From: Polyodon spathula
Lineage: Eukaryota; Chordata; Actinopteri; Acipenseriformes; Polyodontidae
Direction of reading: 5' to 3'
Assembly: GCF_017654505.1 (NCBI RefSeq)
Contig: NC_054540.1
Coordinates: 42,348,554 to 42,412,553, forward strand
DNA length: 64,000 nt
In this document: one piece after another, positions 33,081 through 45,760 of the stretch
Layout: every line of letters starts with the position of its first letter
Numbering within the stretch: the stretch's first letter is position 1
The notes under the pieces: model-generated
The model's database searches: none
What the model saw: the letters and a program-made list of their open reading frames with translations, nothing else
What the model was told of the DNA's origin: nothing
Translations under genes and position numbers: made by a program

Positions 33081-33276
33081 CAGTGCCTTGTAAAAGTATT
33101 CAGACACTCTCACAGTTTACAGTAATGTAATTTGTTTTTATTATAAAGCTGAATCTCTGATTTAATTTATATCTTTAAATAGAAAATTCAGAAATTATAG
33201 AAATCACTTTCTTTATGGTTTTTCTCATTTTTTTTTTTTTTTATTAACTGCCCAAATACTTTAGCCTGTAACTGTG
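33081..33276. mobile_element. Tc1-type MITE
   Basis: The left end CAGTGCCTTGTAAAAGTATT and a diverged inverted right end (CAAATACTTTAGCCTGTAACTG) enclose about 150 bp of non-coding AT-rich DNA; TA flanks both sides. Confidence 0.6.
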
Positions 33277-33288
33277 TATAAATGCAAG

Positions 33289-33358
33289 GTGATAAGAAAA
33301 TAAGTTTACCACATCAATGATGTGGTGCATTAATGTGGTAAACTTACTTTCTAATCAC

Positions 33359-33359
<1 letters not shown>
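33289..33359. repeat. Near-perfect inverted repeat, 27-bp arms
   Basis: GGTGATAAGAAAATAAGTTT at 33289 pairs with AAACTTACTTTCTAATCACC ending at 33359, with two or three mismatches; the 17-bp loop contains a second small dyad (CATCAATGATG). It sits between the MITE and a (GT)n run. Confidence 0.9.

Positions 33360-33360
<1 letters not shown>

Positions 33361-33389
<29 letters not shown>
33361..33389. repeat. (GT)n microsatellite
   Basis: About 14 uninterrupted GT units touching the left end of the next Tc1-like element. Confidence 0.97.
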
Positions 33390-33392
<3 letters not shown>

Positions 33393-34471
33393 CAGTGCCT
33401 ATAGAAAAGAAGGTGTATGGCACCAACAAGATCCTGCCTAGATCATGCCATCTCTCCAAACTGGATGACCGAGTAAGAAAGAGACTGATCAGAGAGGCTG
33501 CCAGAGGCCAATTGCAACTTTGCAAGAGCCACAGGCTTTTATGGCCAAGACTGGTCAAAGTGACAACAATATCCCAAGCACTCCACAAATCTGGCCTGTA
33601 TGGTAGGGTGGCAAGAAGGAAGCCCACCTTTGAGTTCCATTAGAAGTATGCAAAAAAGCACTCAGGAGATTTTGTAGCCATATGACAAGAAGTTTTGTGG
33701 TCTAACGAAACTAAAATGGAACTTTTGGCCTAAATGCAAAGCATTATGTTTGGTGCAAACCCAACACAGCGCATCACCCAAAGAACACCATCCCTACTGT
33801 GAAGCATGGTGGTGGCAGCATCACGTTATAGGGATGTTTCTCATCGACAGGGACTGGGGCACTTGTCAGGATAGAAGGGAAAATGAATAGAGCAAAATAC
33901 AGAAAAGTCCTTGAGAAAAACTTGTTGCCCTCTGCAAGAAAGCTGAAAGTGGGACAGAAGTTCACCTTTTAGCATGACAATTATCCAAAGCTAGACTGGA
34001 GTGGCTAAGGAACAAAAAGGTAAATGTCCCTGAGTGGCCCAGACAGAACCCCGACCTAAATCCAATCGAAAATTTCTGGCATGACTTGAAGATTGCTGTC
34101 CATCAATGCTGCCCAAGGAACTTGACAGAGCTTCTACAGTTTTGTAAAGAAGAATGATAAAATATTGCCAAATCTAAGTGTGTAAAGTTGGTAGAGACAT
34201 ATGCCAACAGATACATAGCTGTAATTGCTGCCAAAGGTGCTTTCAAAAAGTATTAACTCAGGGGGGTGGAGACTTATCCAAGTATGAACTTTCAGTTTTG
34301 TATTTTTAATATATCATTTTTTCCTCAATAAAAACTTTTTTCCATTAACTATGGAGTATGGTGTGTAGATAAGTGAAAAAAAAAATCATCATTTAAATGC
34401 ATGAAACTCTGAGGCACTGACACAACATGTGAAAAAAGGTTCAAGGGTGTGTAGATTTTCTTTAGACACTG
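33393..34471 (+). mobile_element. Tc1-like transposon with degenerate transposase
   Basis: It begins CAGTGCCTATAGAAAAG and ends with CACTG at 34467-34471, after GTGTAGATTTTCTTTAGA. Inside, broken frames give a paired-like start (LSKLDDRVRKRLIREAARGQ, then KSGLYGRVARRKP), SNETKMEL, and, after stops, matches to the catalytic region. The left inverted repeat is largely deleted: coding sequence starts about 15 bp from the end. Several stops and shifts (for example TAG and TGA near 33690 and 33731) make it non-functional. It is a different lineage from the 5291 and 27413 copies. Confidence 0.87.
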
Positions 34472-35370
34472 TGTGTGTGTGTTTATAGATATATGTGTAC
34501 AACAGCTATTCTTTTGTCTTGCACTACTTTAGATAAAAACAAGAAGATTACCAAGAGGTAGCTCAGTGGGCAAGTAGCCAACCCCATCTTTTATTGCTCC
34601 AATTGTGTTTAATTCAATTAATCAGCAGTCTAGAGCAATTCAAGGGTTATTTAAGGTCTCCCTGTGCAGAATTATAACAGGATGTTTTTCTGTCCAGTAA
34701 AAGATTCTTAACTTCAAATCAATTCATTTTACAAAAAGTCTATAACTACTGTAATTATGATGAGTATTTTTATATGAAAGCATTTTTTTTTTTTAAAGTG
34801 GGAGTTGATGCTATGACATGACAGACCTATATACTAAGGATGTATTGATTGACCTAAATGGAGAGCTCAGATTTTCGCGATTTATCTGCCACATTCGGGA
34901 GATATTCACATCAATTTCACAAGTCTGTTTCGAAATTGCTTGGTGTACTTTTGACTATCGTGGGGAAGCACTGATGTAGAGTTACAGAGTTTGACCCATA
35001 CGTTCTACCTGACTCTGGCATGTATGTTATGAAATGGAACTGTGGAGCTAGGCTGTGTACAGGTGCTTGTGTTGTTTGTGCTGAAGTTGTACGGTAAGCA
35101 GCTTTTTACATACTTAGAATCTTGCCATTTTGACTGAGAAATTTGTTCCAACTTTTTAACGTATTAATAATTAAATATGGCATTTGAACATAAATATAAC
35201 ATTGGTAGTTAAAGTACATTTAATAAATATTACCACAGTTATTTTTTTTTTTTTCAGTCAGACTCTTGTTGCTGTAATAGTAAGTAAAGCACCTGAAGAC
35301 ACTTAATACCTGTCATAATGTTTAATTATAGATAACACTTGGCTCATTGCTGGCATTTACAGTAACAATA
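34472..35370. other. Intergenic sequence before the macrosatellite
   Basis: It contains a GT-rich bit and GGTAGCTCAGTGGGCAAG at about 34557, which matches a tRNA A box but has no B box downstream. Nothing else was recognised. Confidence 0.45.
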
Positions 35371-36423
35371 AAAATATGAAACAATTTAGTAAGTCAGGCA
35401 ATGTCATGTGAGAGTAATCCTATGTACAGTACTCCACAAATTAAGTTTAGCTTTTCACTGGCATTATAGGGTAGGGTGGGGCAAGACTCCCCCTTAAGGA
35501 AGATTTGTCATAGCAATGTATTATTATGTATAACAGAGATGCAAGAGGTTACAGTAATAGTGGGAATAATTGTCTATCTTACTGTATAACATTTTAATTG
35601 TCAGATGTTGGTCTCTTGTTGCAAATGACAAAAACTTTTTTTTTTTTTTTTTTCCCCCAGAAGTGGGCATTTTGCCTTGTTCTGGGGCAAATGGCCCGTG
35701 TGTAGACGTATTGCCCCAGTCTTTGCTTTTAAGGTTAAGTTTGATTATTCAATTTATTTTTCATATCTCAAGGAATTATTTTGCATTCACACACATATGC
35801 ACAAATTCATATAAAAAAAATAATAATAATTGAATGCTAAAACACTTCTAAGGACAAGAGCAATAAGCAAACAATATAAAAAGAGCTGATGCCCAATTAT
35901 GCTCGATTAATGCTTGGCTGATGACAAATCTATCTCGCACCCTGGACAACAAAAATAAAGGGGTGCATTTCTCATGTGCCCATTTCTGGCACTATTGGCA
36001 CTGTAGCTAAACTTCCTGTGACTTATTGTTCGCAAAGTGTTCTGCACATATATTAGGCAAGGCCATGCCTGCTCTTCAGAATCTCTGCTTGTTTTCAGTG
36101 AAGCAGAATCTTCGAATCTCTGCTTGTTTTCAGTAAAGCACAATCTTCTTGCATTATTTAGAAGTATAAATACAAACATTAATACAAGTCACAATACTCA
36201 CACTTTTGAAGGTTTTTGTTTTATTTCTCTTTTTAAAAAAAAAAGGCCATTGTTCAATTATATGACGAGTTAAAAACTGCAGACTGCTGAATTAAAGGTA
36301 CAACAATTCTGCTTCCCTTAAAATGTATGTGTTTAAATATATATAAATGTAGTTACAAATAAAAGAACAGATGGGAATCACAGTGCGCGCTGTGCCTCTA
36401 TTGCAAAATAAGAATAAGTAGTA

Positions 36424-38386
36424 GTTCCCTTTCAATTCGATGGCCACCAAAACATGGTTATGGTATATACGCGTGCCTATTGGTAGGTGTCACTGAGCTC
36501 TTTCTATCAAAGCTGCCGATAGGCCCCCTCCCCTCGGTCCCGCCTACCGAGGGTACATAACCGTCATGCAGGGGAGGCTCACCCTCTTTTTGCTTCTCCA
36601 GATTGGTAAGGTAAGACCTCTCTGTGTTGCATTGAGCCCTTTTTCTTCTAAAAAGCGCTGCTTAAGCTATTGCTAGTGTCACGCTGCTTCTCTCTGTCTG
36701 TCTGTCTTAGTATGGCAAGTGTTATTGTTAAGAACTGTGTGTTTTTCAACCTTTCTTACTTGGGAGAGCGCTGTTACTCCATGGGGCTGCGCTTGCCTTG
36801 TCCTCGCTATTGAGTTAGCCCACCAAGCTCTCCCCCATCTGTACTATAATATCTGACTGTTTTTGTATTTATAAACTGTTTTGTATTACTGTGTTGTGAA
36901 AGCCAATCAATCCCACCGTGGCTTCGGCACTGTCTCCCTGTTGTATGCTACGCGCTGCCCAGGTGTGTGACCACGTGGTCAGGGTAGGCACCGTTGCATA
37001 GCTGCCCTGGTGTTTTTTAATACCACGGTGTGTAAGACTCAGTCCATGTTACTTTGGTACCACGGTGCTATTGACTCGTTTTACCGATACAGGCTATACA
37101 GGCTAGCATACCGGTGCTGCACGGTATTCGGTGCAGGTGACGCGGTGCTTGGTGCAAGCGGTGCACGTTATACTTGGTGCTGCACGAGATCTCTGTACGC
37201 CTAAGTGGAAATGGTTTCAAGATTGGTGCTGTACTAACGGTCATGATCCAATCTCCTGTCCCATGCCTGTCATCTTGCATTTTCTGCAAGATCTGCTTGA
37301 AGCTGGTAGATCACCTTCCACACTGAAGGTACACCTAGCTGCTATCTCTGCTTGCCATGCCCCCATTGAGTCGGGGTCCCCGGGCTCACATTTTCTGGCT
37401 ACTCAGTTTCTCCTAGTCGCTCTGCAATTGTGCTCTCCTAGGAGGGCTACTTTCCCCGAATGGAACCTTGAGATTGTACTGGAGGCTCTCACACAGGCCC
37501 TGTTTGAGCCTATATACTTCTTTGAGTTGAAGCACCTGTCCATGAAGACAGCCTTCCTCTTGGCTATCACCTCCGCAAAGCGGGTTAGTGAGCTGCAGGC
37601 GCTGTCTGTGCATAGCTCCTGCATGAGTATTTGGGATGATGGTAGCAGAGTGTCACTGCGTGCAAACCCTGCTTTTCTCCCCAAGGTGGTTACAGCCTTC
37701 CACATGAATCAGTCTGTGGAACTGGAGTCCTTTCATCCTCCACCGTTTGCTTCGGAGGAGGATAGGAAGTTGAACCTTCTCTGCCTGGTACGGGCATTGA
37801 GATGTTATGTGGATAGGACGAGAGCGCTGCGTCAGTCTGACCAGCTCTTCGTCTGCCATGGAACACGAACCCTAGGACACCCTCTTTCACGGTGTCTCCA
37901 TGGCTGGGCTACCCCGCATTCTTTTTCCAGGTTCTATCGTCTGAATGTGATAGATCCCTCATTGGCCTCTGTGGGCACTAGGGTCCTTGAGGTTGCATGC
38001 TCGCACCACTGACCTTGGTCAGGCGGGGCTATGGCGTCCCTCATATGCTGCCGTTCTTTTCTCCCTCGTGACGGCTCTGGTACACGTTTTCCCATAAGGA
38101 TGTTTTGGTGGCCATCTTTGAATTGAAAGGGAACGTTGGTTCCCTGAAAGAGAAGATGGCCACCAACAGTGAGGTCGTGTCGGTCGACATCACGGTTTAC
38201 ATCGCGAAAAGATAGTGAGCCTCCCCTGCATGACGATTATGAACCTTCGACAGGCGGGACCAAGGGGGTCACCAAGGGGAGGGGGCCTATCGGCAGCTTT
38301 GATAGAAAGAGCTCAGTGACACCTACCAATAGGCAGGAGTATATCCCATAACGATGTTTTGGTGGCCATCTTCTCTTTCAGGGAAC
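36424..38386 (+). mobile_element. DIRS1-like retrotransposon deletion derivative, unit 1
   Basis: The element begins GTTCCCTTTCAATTCGATGG and ends TTCTCTTTCAGGGAAC; the ends are inverted over about 190 bp (GGCCACCAAAACAT, CCTATTGGTAGGTGTCACTG, GCCGATAGGCCCCC). At 38092-38165 lies the internal complementary region: one half complements the left end (GTTTTGGTGGCCATCTTTGA), the other the right end (GTTCCCTGAAAGAGAAGATG), meeting at GGGAACGTTGGTTCCC. This arrangement is diagnostic for DIRS elements, which replicate through a circle. Gag, reverse transcriptase, RNase H and methyltransferase frames are gone; only a short possible gag start (ATG at 36712, 33 codons) and the recombinase remain. Confidence 0.93.
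37131..38012 (+). pseudogene. DIRS1-like tyrosine recombinase, unit 1 (defective)
   Basis: An open frame of 293 codons that starts at GTG; the first ATG is codon 45 (37263). It encodes the core-binding part (WKWFQDWCCTNGHDP, SPSTLKVHLAAISACHAPI) and the catalytic part: TSAKRVSELQAL with Arg151 as the first catalytic Arg, FHMNQSVELESFHPPPFASE, and GWATPHSFSRFYRLNV with the nucleophilic Tyr. The stretch of about 50 residues that should follow LFVCHGTRTLGHPLS and carry the H-x-x-R box is missing, so the enzyme cannot be active even though the frame is open. It may be the most ancestral-like copy in the array because it retains Arg151. Confidence 0.9.
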
Positions 38387-39110
38387 AGGTTTATGGTAGG
38401 TAAACTAACGTTTTCAGTGTTGACAGGTGAAACACCTTATATCTCTGTTTCGAGGAGTGTGGAGAGCTGTGCAGACCTACCTCGAATGTATCCAGAGTAG
38501 CGTGATCAATAGAAGTACCTGATTGTCTGGCATATGTGCTATAGAATGGAACTAGGCTGTGTATGGTCTGAAACATTTGACTACTAAAATGAAAAGTGTT
38601 CATTCTTTGTACCCACAATCTCTGTCTGGACTCTCTATTTTGCCTTCTGGCCTAGATTAACATCAAACCAGCTACATTTTTACAACAGGGTGGAAACTTC
38701 CTTTGTGGACCTGTTAGTTTAATTAGTTTACAGTCTGTGTGTAAGTCAAGTCAAACCCTGAAGCAATTTGTATTTTCCTGGAAACGAATAATGTGGTTTC
38801 CAACTCTATTCTCAGTTGCATTCCAGTGGTTCTGTCAATCAAGTGTTACTATTCTAGTTAATCAGCTTCATCTTATCTTGAAATTTAAAATTCTAAGGTA
38901 AAACCAAGGTCTTTCTGCAGCTGGAACACTGGGAATCCTATTCATAGAACCTGAAGATTGATTGTCAAAAGTAATACTATAGACTTTTAAGTTATTGGAT
39001 GAATGCTGAAATTCTTTGAGGGTTTTAAACTAACAGTTTCGGTGATTGTGTGTACCTCTAATTTAAAAGTCTTCCCTTCTTGATCTCCAGCAGATGCATG
39101 TGCACATAAA

Positions 39111-39275
39111 CGTGATTACAGAACATGTTCTAATTGGGCTCTGGCACATAAACGTGATTACAGAACATGTTCAAATTGGGTTCTGGCACATAAGCATGAT
39201 TACAGAACATGTTCTAATTGGGTTCTGGCACAAAAGTGATTACAGAACATGTTCTAATTGGGCTCTGACACATGA
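39111..39275 (+). repeat. Four 40-42-bp repeats, each with a GAACATGTTC palindrome (unit 1)
   Basis: The palindrome recurs at 39121, 39163, 39205 and 39245 within GTGATTACAGAACATGTTCT-type units. It equals a p53-family half-site (RRRCWWGYYY). The same block is at 43780-43944, 48445-48609 and 53132-53296. Confidence 0.92.
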
Positions 39276-41096
39276 AGTAGCTGATCGGAATGTCAGTTTC
39301 CTAATGTTGTTGAATCCAACTTAGGCACTTCACAACAGTTGTGGTCCCAAAAAATAGAATTTATTTTGCTAAAAAATAAAGATATATATTTAGATTTACT
39401 TTTCATTTTTAACAAGGCACCTTCATAAGCGCTCATACAGATTGACCAATCACCTGTTTGTACCTGGTTACTGAGCAACTACAGTACTGTGTGCTGAGAA
39501 ACTGACACTGACAGCATCAGATGGGATGAGAGGAAAAAAATTCTCTCAAATTAGCAGTGGGAGATAACCGTTTCAGCAAGTACAGTAGAATCTGCCAGAA
39601 CTGACGGACGCTGAATCTACTAGGTTTAGATACTAATGAGAGCAAAAGAAAAACGAGGGAAACGCAGATCTTTTCAAGAAAGCTGGGAGACTTTGTATAA
39701 ATTGATTTTATATTTTTAAAAGCTGCAATAACAGTTCTGCTTGTGAAGCATCCACACTATAATTTGACAGAACAGGTGATTTATTTGCACTGTGCAGGTC
39801 CTTATTTTCCCCCATTGGTGCTTGAGCTCCGCAGCACTCAAGGAATCACGTGCACCTATTATCAGTGATTTAAAGCCTGGTTTTATAGCAAACTGATTAT
39901 CGCTCACAAAATTGTATTGGTATAAGAATCACTTAAAATATGCTAACGTTAAAGTAAACAACACCAAGCTACAGCGAGTCCCAAGCTTTAAATGTGTTAC
40001 TGTTTATAGATAAGAACTCAACTTTATTATGAAAATATTGAAAATATGAAACAATTTAGTAAGTCAGGCAATGTCATGTGAGAGTAATCCTATGTACAGT
40101 ACTCCACAAATTAAGTTTAGCTTTTCACTGGCATTATAGGGTAGGGTGGGGCAAGACTCCCCCTTAAGGAAGATTTGTCATAGCAATGTATTATTATGTA
40201 TAACAGAGATGCAAGAGGTTACAGTAATAGTGGGAATAATTGTCTATCTTACTGTATAACATTTTAATTGTCAGATGTTGGTCTCTTGTTGCAAATGACA
40301 AAAACTTTTTTTTTTTTTTTTTTTTTTTCCCCAGAAGTGGGCATTTTGCCTTGTTCTGGGGCAAATGGCCCGTGTGTAGACGTATTGCCCCAGTCTTTGC
40401 TTTTAAGGTTAAGTTTGATTATTCAATTTATTTTTCATATCTCAAGGAATTATTTTGCATTCACACACATATGCACAAATTCATATAAAAAAAATAATAA
40501 TAATTGAATGCTAAAACACTTCTAAGGACAAGAGCAATAAGCAAACAATATAAAAAGAGCTGATGCCCAATTATGCTCGATTAATGCTTGGCTGATGACA
40601 AATCTATCTCGCACCCTGGACAACAAAAATAAAGGGGTGCATTTCTCATGTGCCCATTTCTGGCACTATTGGCACTGTAGCTAAACTTCCTGTGACTTAT
40701 TGTTCGCAAAGTGTTCTGCACATATATTAGGCAAGGCCATGCCTGCTCTTCAGAATCTCTGCTTGTTTTCAGTGAAGCAGAATCTTCGAATCTCTGCTTG
40801 TTTTCAGTAAAGCACAATCTTCTTGCATTATTTAGAAGTATAAATACAAACATTAATACAAGTCACAATACTCACACTTTTGAAGGTTTTTGTTTTATTT
40901 CTCTTTTTAAAAAAAAAGGCCATTGTTCAATTATATGACGAGTTAAAAACTGCAGACTGCTGAATTAAAGGTACAACAATTCTGCTTCCCTTAAAATGTA
41001 TGTGTTTAAATATATATAAATGTAGTTACAAATAAAAGAACAGATGGGAATCACAGTGCGCGCTGTGCCTCTATTGCAAAATAAGAATAAGTAGTA

Positions 41097-43054
41097 GTTC
41101 CCTTTCAATTCGATGGCCACCAAAACATGGTTATGGGATATACGCCTGCCTATTGGTAGGTGTCACTGAGCTCTTTTTATCAAAGCTGCCGATAGGCCCC
41201 CTCCCCTCGGTCCCGCCTACCGAGGGTACATAACCGTCATGCAGGGGAGGCTCACCCTCTTTTTGCTTCTCCAGATTGGTAAGGTAAGACCTCTCTGTGT
41301 TGCATTGAGCCCTTTTTCTTCTAAAAAGCGCTGCTTAAGCTATTGCTAGTGTCACGCTGCTTCTCTCTGTCTGTCTGTCTTAGTATGGCAAGTGTTATTG
41401 TTAAGAACTGTGTGTTTTTCAACCTTTCTTACTTGGGAGAGCGCTGTTACTCCATGGGGCTGCGCTTGCCTTGTCCTCGCTATTGAGTTAGCCCACCAAG
41501 CTCTCCCCCATCTGTACTATAATATCTGACTGTTTTTGTATTTATAAACTGTTTTGTATTACTGTGTTGTGAAAGCCAATCAATCCCACCGTGGCTTCGG
41601 CACTGTCTCCCTGTTGTATGCTACGCGCTGCTCAGGTGTGTGACCACGTGGTTAGGGTAGGCACCGTTGCATAGCTGCCCTGGTGTTTTTTAATACCACG
41701 GTGTGTAAGACTCAGTCCATGTTACTTTGGTACCACGGTGCTCATTGACTCGTTTTACCGATACAGGCTAGCATACCGGTGCTGCACGGTATTCGGTGCA
41801 GGTGACGCGGTGCTTGGTGCAAGCGGTGCACGTTATACTTGGTGCTGCACGAGATCTCTGTACGCCTAAGTGGAAATGGTTTCAAGATTGGTGCTGTACT
41901 AACGGTCATGATCCAATCTCCTGTCCCATGCCTGTCATCTTGCATTTTCTGCAAGATCTGCTTGAAGCTGGTAGATCACCTTCCACACTGAAGGTACACC
42001 TAGCTGCTATCTCTGCTTGCCATGCCCCCATTGAGTCGGGGTCCCCGGGCTCACATTTTCTGGCTACTCAGTTTCTCCTAGTCGCTCTGCAATTGTGCTC
42101 TCCTAGGAGGGCTACTTTCCCCGAATGGAGCCTTGAGGTTGTACTGGAGGCTCTCACACAGGCCCTGTTTGAGCCTATATACTCCATTGAGTTGAAGCAC
42201 CTGTCCATGAAGACAGCCTTCCTCTTGGCTGTCACCTCCGCCAAGTGGGTTAGTGAGCTGCAGGCGCTGTCTGTGCATAGTTCCTGCATGAGTATTTGGG
42301 ATGATGGTAGCAGAGTGTCACTGCTTGCAAACCCTGCTTTTCTCCCCAAGGTGGTTACAGCCTTCCACATGAATCAGTCTGTGGAACTGGAGTGGAGTCA
42401 TTTCATCCCGTTTGTTTGCTTCGGAGGAGGATAGGAAGTTGAACCTTCTCTGCCCGGTTCGGGCATTGAGATGTTATGTGGATAGGACGAGAGCGCTGCT
42501 TCAGTCTGACCAGCTCTTCGTCTGCCATGGAACACGAACCCTAGGACACCCTCTTTCACGGTGTCTCCATGGCTGGGCTACCCCGCATTCTTTTTCCAGG
42601 TTCTATCACCTGAATGTGATAGATCCCTCATTGGCCTCTGTGGGCACTAGGGTCCTTGAGGTTGCACGCTCGCACCACTGACCTTGGTCAGGCAGGGCTT
42701 GGCGTCCCTCATATGCTGCCGTTCTTTTCTCCCTCGTGACGGCTCTGGTACACGTTTTCCCATAAGGATGTTTTGGTGGCCATCTTTGAATTGAAAGGGA
42801 ACGTTGGTTCCCTGAAAGAGAAGATGGCCACCAACAGTGAGGTCGTGTCGGTCGACATCACGGTTTACATCGCGAAAAGATAGTGAGCCTCCCCTGCATG
42901 ACGATTATGAACCTTCGACAGGCGGGACCAAGGGGGTCACCAAGGGGAGGGGGCCTATCGGCAACTTTGACAGAAAGAGCTCAGTGACACATACCAATAG
43001 GCAGGCATACATCCCATAGCGATGTTTTGGTGGCCATCTTCTCTTTCAGGGAAC
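41097..43054 (+). mobile_element. DIRS1-like deletion derivative, unit 2
   Basis: Same structure and the same internal deletion as the unit 1 element; the internal complementary region is at about 42760-42833. Confidence 0.92.
41796..42681 (+). pseudogene. DIRS1-like tyrosine recombinase, unit 2 (frameshifted)
   Basis: Two overlapping frames (41796-42434 and 42412-42681). A small rearrangement near 42393-42415, where GTGGAACTGGAG is followed by TGGAGTCATTTCATCCCG instead of the usual TCCTTTCATCCTCCACCG, shifts the frame. Codon 151 is TGG (42246-42248), Trp in place of the catalytic Arg. The H-x-x-R region is deleted as in the other units. Confidence 0.9.
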
Positions 43055-43779
43055 AGGTTTATGGTAGGTAAACTAACGTTTTCAGTGTTGACAGGTGAAA
43101 CACCTTATATCTCTGTTTCGAGGAGTGTGGAGAGCTGTGCAGACCTACCTCGAATGTATCCAGAGTAGCGTGATCAATAGAAGTACCTGATTGTCTGGCA
43201 TATGTGCTATAGAATGGAACTAGGCTGTGTATGGTCTTGAAACATTTGACTACTAAAATGAAAAGTGTTCATTCTTTGTACCCACAATCTCTGTCTGGAC
43301 TCTCTATTTTGCCTTCTGGCCTAGATTAACATCAAACCAGCTACATTTTTACAACAGGGTGGAAACTTCCTTTGTGGACCTGTTAGTTTAATTAGTTTAC
43401 AGTCTGTGTGTAAGTCAAGTCAAACCCTGAAGCAATTTGTATTTTCCTGGAAACGAATAATGTGGTTTCCAACTCTATTCTCAGTTGCATTCCAGTGGTT
43501 CTGTCAATCAAGTGTTACTATTCTAGTTAATCAGCTTCATCTTATCTTGAAATTTAAAATTCTAAGGTAAAACCAAGGTCTTTCTGCAGCTGGAACACTG
43601 GGAATCCTATTCATAGAACCTGAAGATTGATTGTCAAAAGTAATACTATAGACTTTTAAGTTATTGGATGAATGCTGAAATTCTTTGAGGGTTTTAAACT
43701 AACAGTTTCGGTGATTGTGTGTACCTCTAATTTAAAAGTCTTCCCTTCTTGATCTCCAGCAGATGCATGTGCACATAAA

Positions 43780-43944
43780 CGTGATTACAGAACATGTTCT
43801 AATTGGGCTCTGGCACATAAACGTGATTACAGAACATGTTCAAATTGGGTTCTGGCACATAAGCATGATTACAGAACATGTTCTAATTGGGTTCTGGCAC
43901 AAAAGTGATTACAGAACATGTTCTAATTGGGCTCTGACACATGA
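43780..43944 (+). repeat. GAACATGTTC repeat block, unit 2
   Basis: Four units of 40-42 bp, as in unit 1. Confidence 0.9.
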
Positions 43945-45760
43945 AGTAGCTGATCGGAATGTCAGTTTCCTAATGTTGTTGAATCCAACTTAGGCACTTC
44001 ACAACAGTTGTGGTCCCAAAAAATAGAATTTATTTTGCTAAAAAATAAAGATATATATTTAGATTTACTTTTCATTTTTAACAAGGCACCTTCATAAGCG
44101 CTCATACAGATTGACCAATCACCTGTTTGTACCTGGTTACTGAGCAACTACAGTACTGTGTGCTGAGAAACTGACACTGACAGCATCAGATGGGATGAGA
44201 GGAAAAAAATTCTCTCAAATTAGCAGTGGGAGATAACCGTTTCAGCAAGTACAGTAGAATCTGCCAGAACTAACGGACGCTGAATCTACTAGGTTTAGAT
44301 ACAAATGAGAGCAAAAGAAAAACGAGGGAAACGCAGATCTTTTCAAGAAAGCGGGGAGACTTTGTATACATTGATTTTATATTTTTAAAAGCTGCAATAA
44401 CAGTTCTGCTTGTGAAGCATCCACACTATAATTTGACAGAACAGGTGATTTATTTGCACTGTGCAGGTCCTTATTTTCCCCCATTCGTGCTTGAGCTCCG
44501 CAGCACTCAAGGAATCACGTGCACCTATTATCAGTGATTTAAAGCCTGGTTTTATAGCAAACTGATTATCGCTCACAAAATTGTATTGGTATAAGAATCA
44601 CTTAAAATATGCTAACGTTAAAGTAAACAACACCAAGCTACAGCGAGTCCCAAGCTTTAAATGTGTTACTGTTTATAGATAAGAACTCAACTTTATTATG
44701 AAAATATTGAAAATATGAAACAATTTAGTAACAGTCAGCAATGTCATGTGAGAGTAATCCTATGTACAGTACTCCACAAATTAAGTTTAGCTTTTCACTG
44801 GCATTATAGGGTAGGGTGGGGCAAGACTCCCCCTTAAGGAAGATTTGTCATAGCAATGTATTATTATGTATAACAGAGATGCAAGAGGTTACAGTAATAG
44901 TGGGAATAATTGTCTATCTTACTGTATAACATTTTAATTGTCAGATGTTGGTCTCTTGTTGCAAATGACAAAAACTTTTTTTTTTTTTTTTTCCCCAGAA
45001 GTGGGCATTTTGCCTTGTTCTGGGGCAAATGGCCCGTGTGTAGACGTATTGCCCCAGTCTTTGCTTTTAAGGTTAAGTTTGATTATTCAATTTATTTTTC
45101 ATATCTCAAGGAATTATTTTGCATTCACACACATATGCACAAATTCATATAAAAAAAAAAATAATAATTGAATGCTAAAACACTTCTAAGGACAAGAGCA
45201 ATAAGCAAACAATATAAAAAGAGCTGATGCCCAATTATGCTCGATTAATGCTTGGCTGATGACAAATCTATCTCGCACCCTGGACAACAAAAATAAAGGG
45301 GTGCATTTCTCATGTGCCCATTTCTGGCACTATTGGCACTGTAGCTAAACTTCCTGTGACTTATTGTTCGCAAAGTGTTCTGCACATATATTAGGCAAGG
45401 CCATGCCTGCTCTTCAGAATCTCTGCTTGTTTTCAGTGAAGCAGAATCTTCGAATCTCTGCTTGTTTTCAGTAAAGCACAATCTTCTTGCATTATTTAGA
45501 AGTATAAATACAAACATTAATACAAGTCACAATACTCACACTTTTGAAGGTTTTTGTTTTATTTCTCTTTTTAAAAAAAAAGGCCATTGTTCAATTATAT
45601 GACGAGTTAAAAACTGCAGACTGCTGAATTAAAGGTACAACAATTCTGCTTCCCTTAAAATGTATGTGTTTAAATATATATAAATGTAGTTACAAATAAA
45701 AGAACAGATGGGAATCACAGTGCGCGCTGTGCCTCTATTGCAAAATAAGAATAAGTAGTA

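Larger units (their letters stand above)
35371..40040 (+). repeat. Macrosatellite unit 1
   Basis: The left edge of the array: upstream of 35365 the sequence differs from the normal unit junction. It contains the only unit whose recombinase keeps the box-A Arg. Confidence 0.93.
40041..44709 (+). repeat. Macrosatellite unit 2
   Basis: Shares several variants with unit 4 in its right half (GGCAACTTTGACAG, CATTCGTGCTTGAG) and with unit 1 in its left half (CTCGGTCCCGCC). Confidence 0.93.

Noticed and set aside
34557..34600. tRNA-like A box GGTAGCTCAGTGGGCAAG
   Set aside because: No B box or tRNA fold follows; at most a SINE scrap.
35907..36179. 90-codon minus-strand frame repeated in every array unit
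   Set aside because: Its conservation only reflects recent duplication of the unit, and part of it is an internal short repeat; no domain is visible.
39094..39324. CRISPR-like evenly spaced repeats
   Set aside because: The whole 42-bp unit is repeated, with no unique spacers, and the setting is vertebrate.
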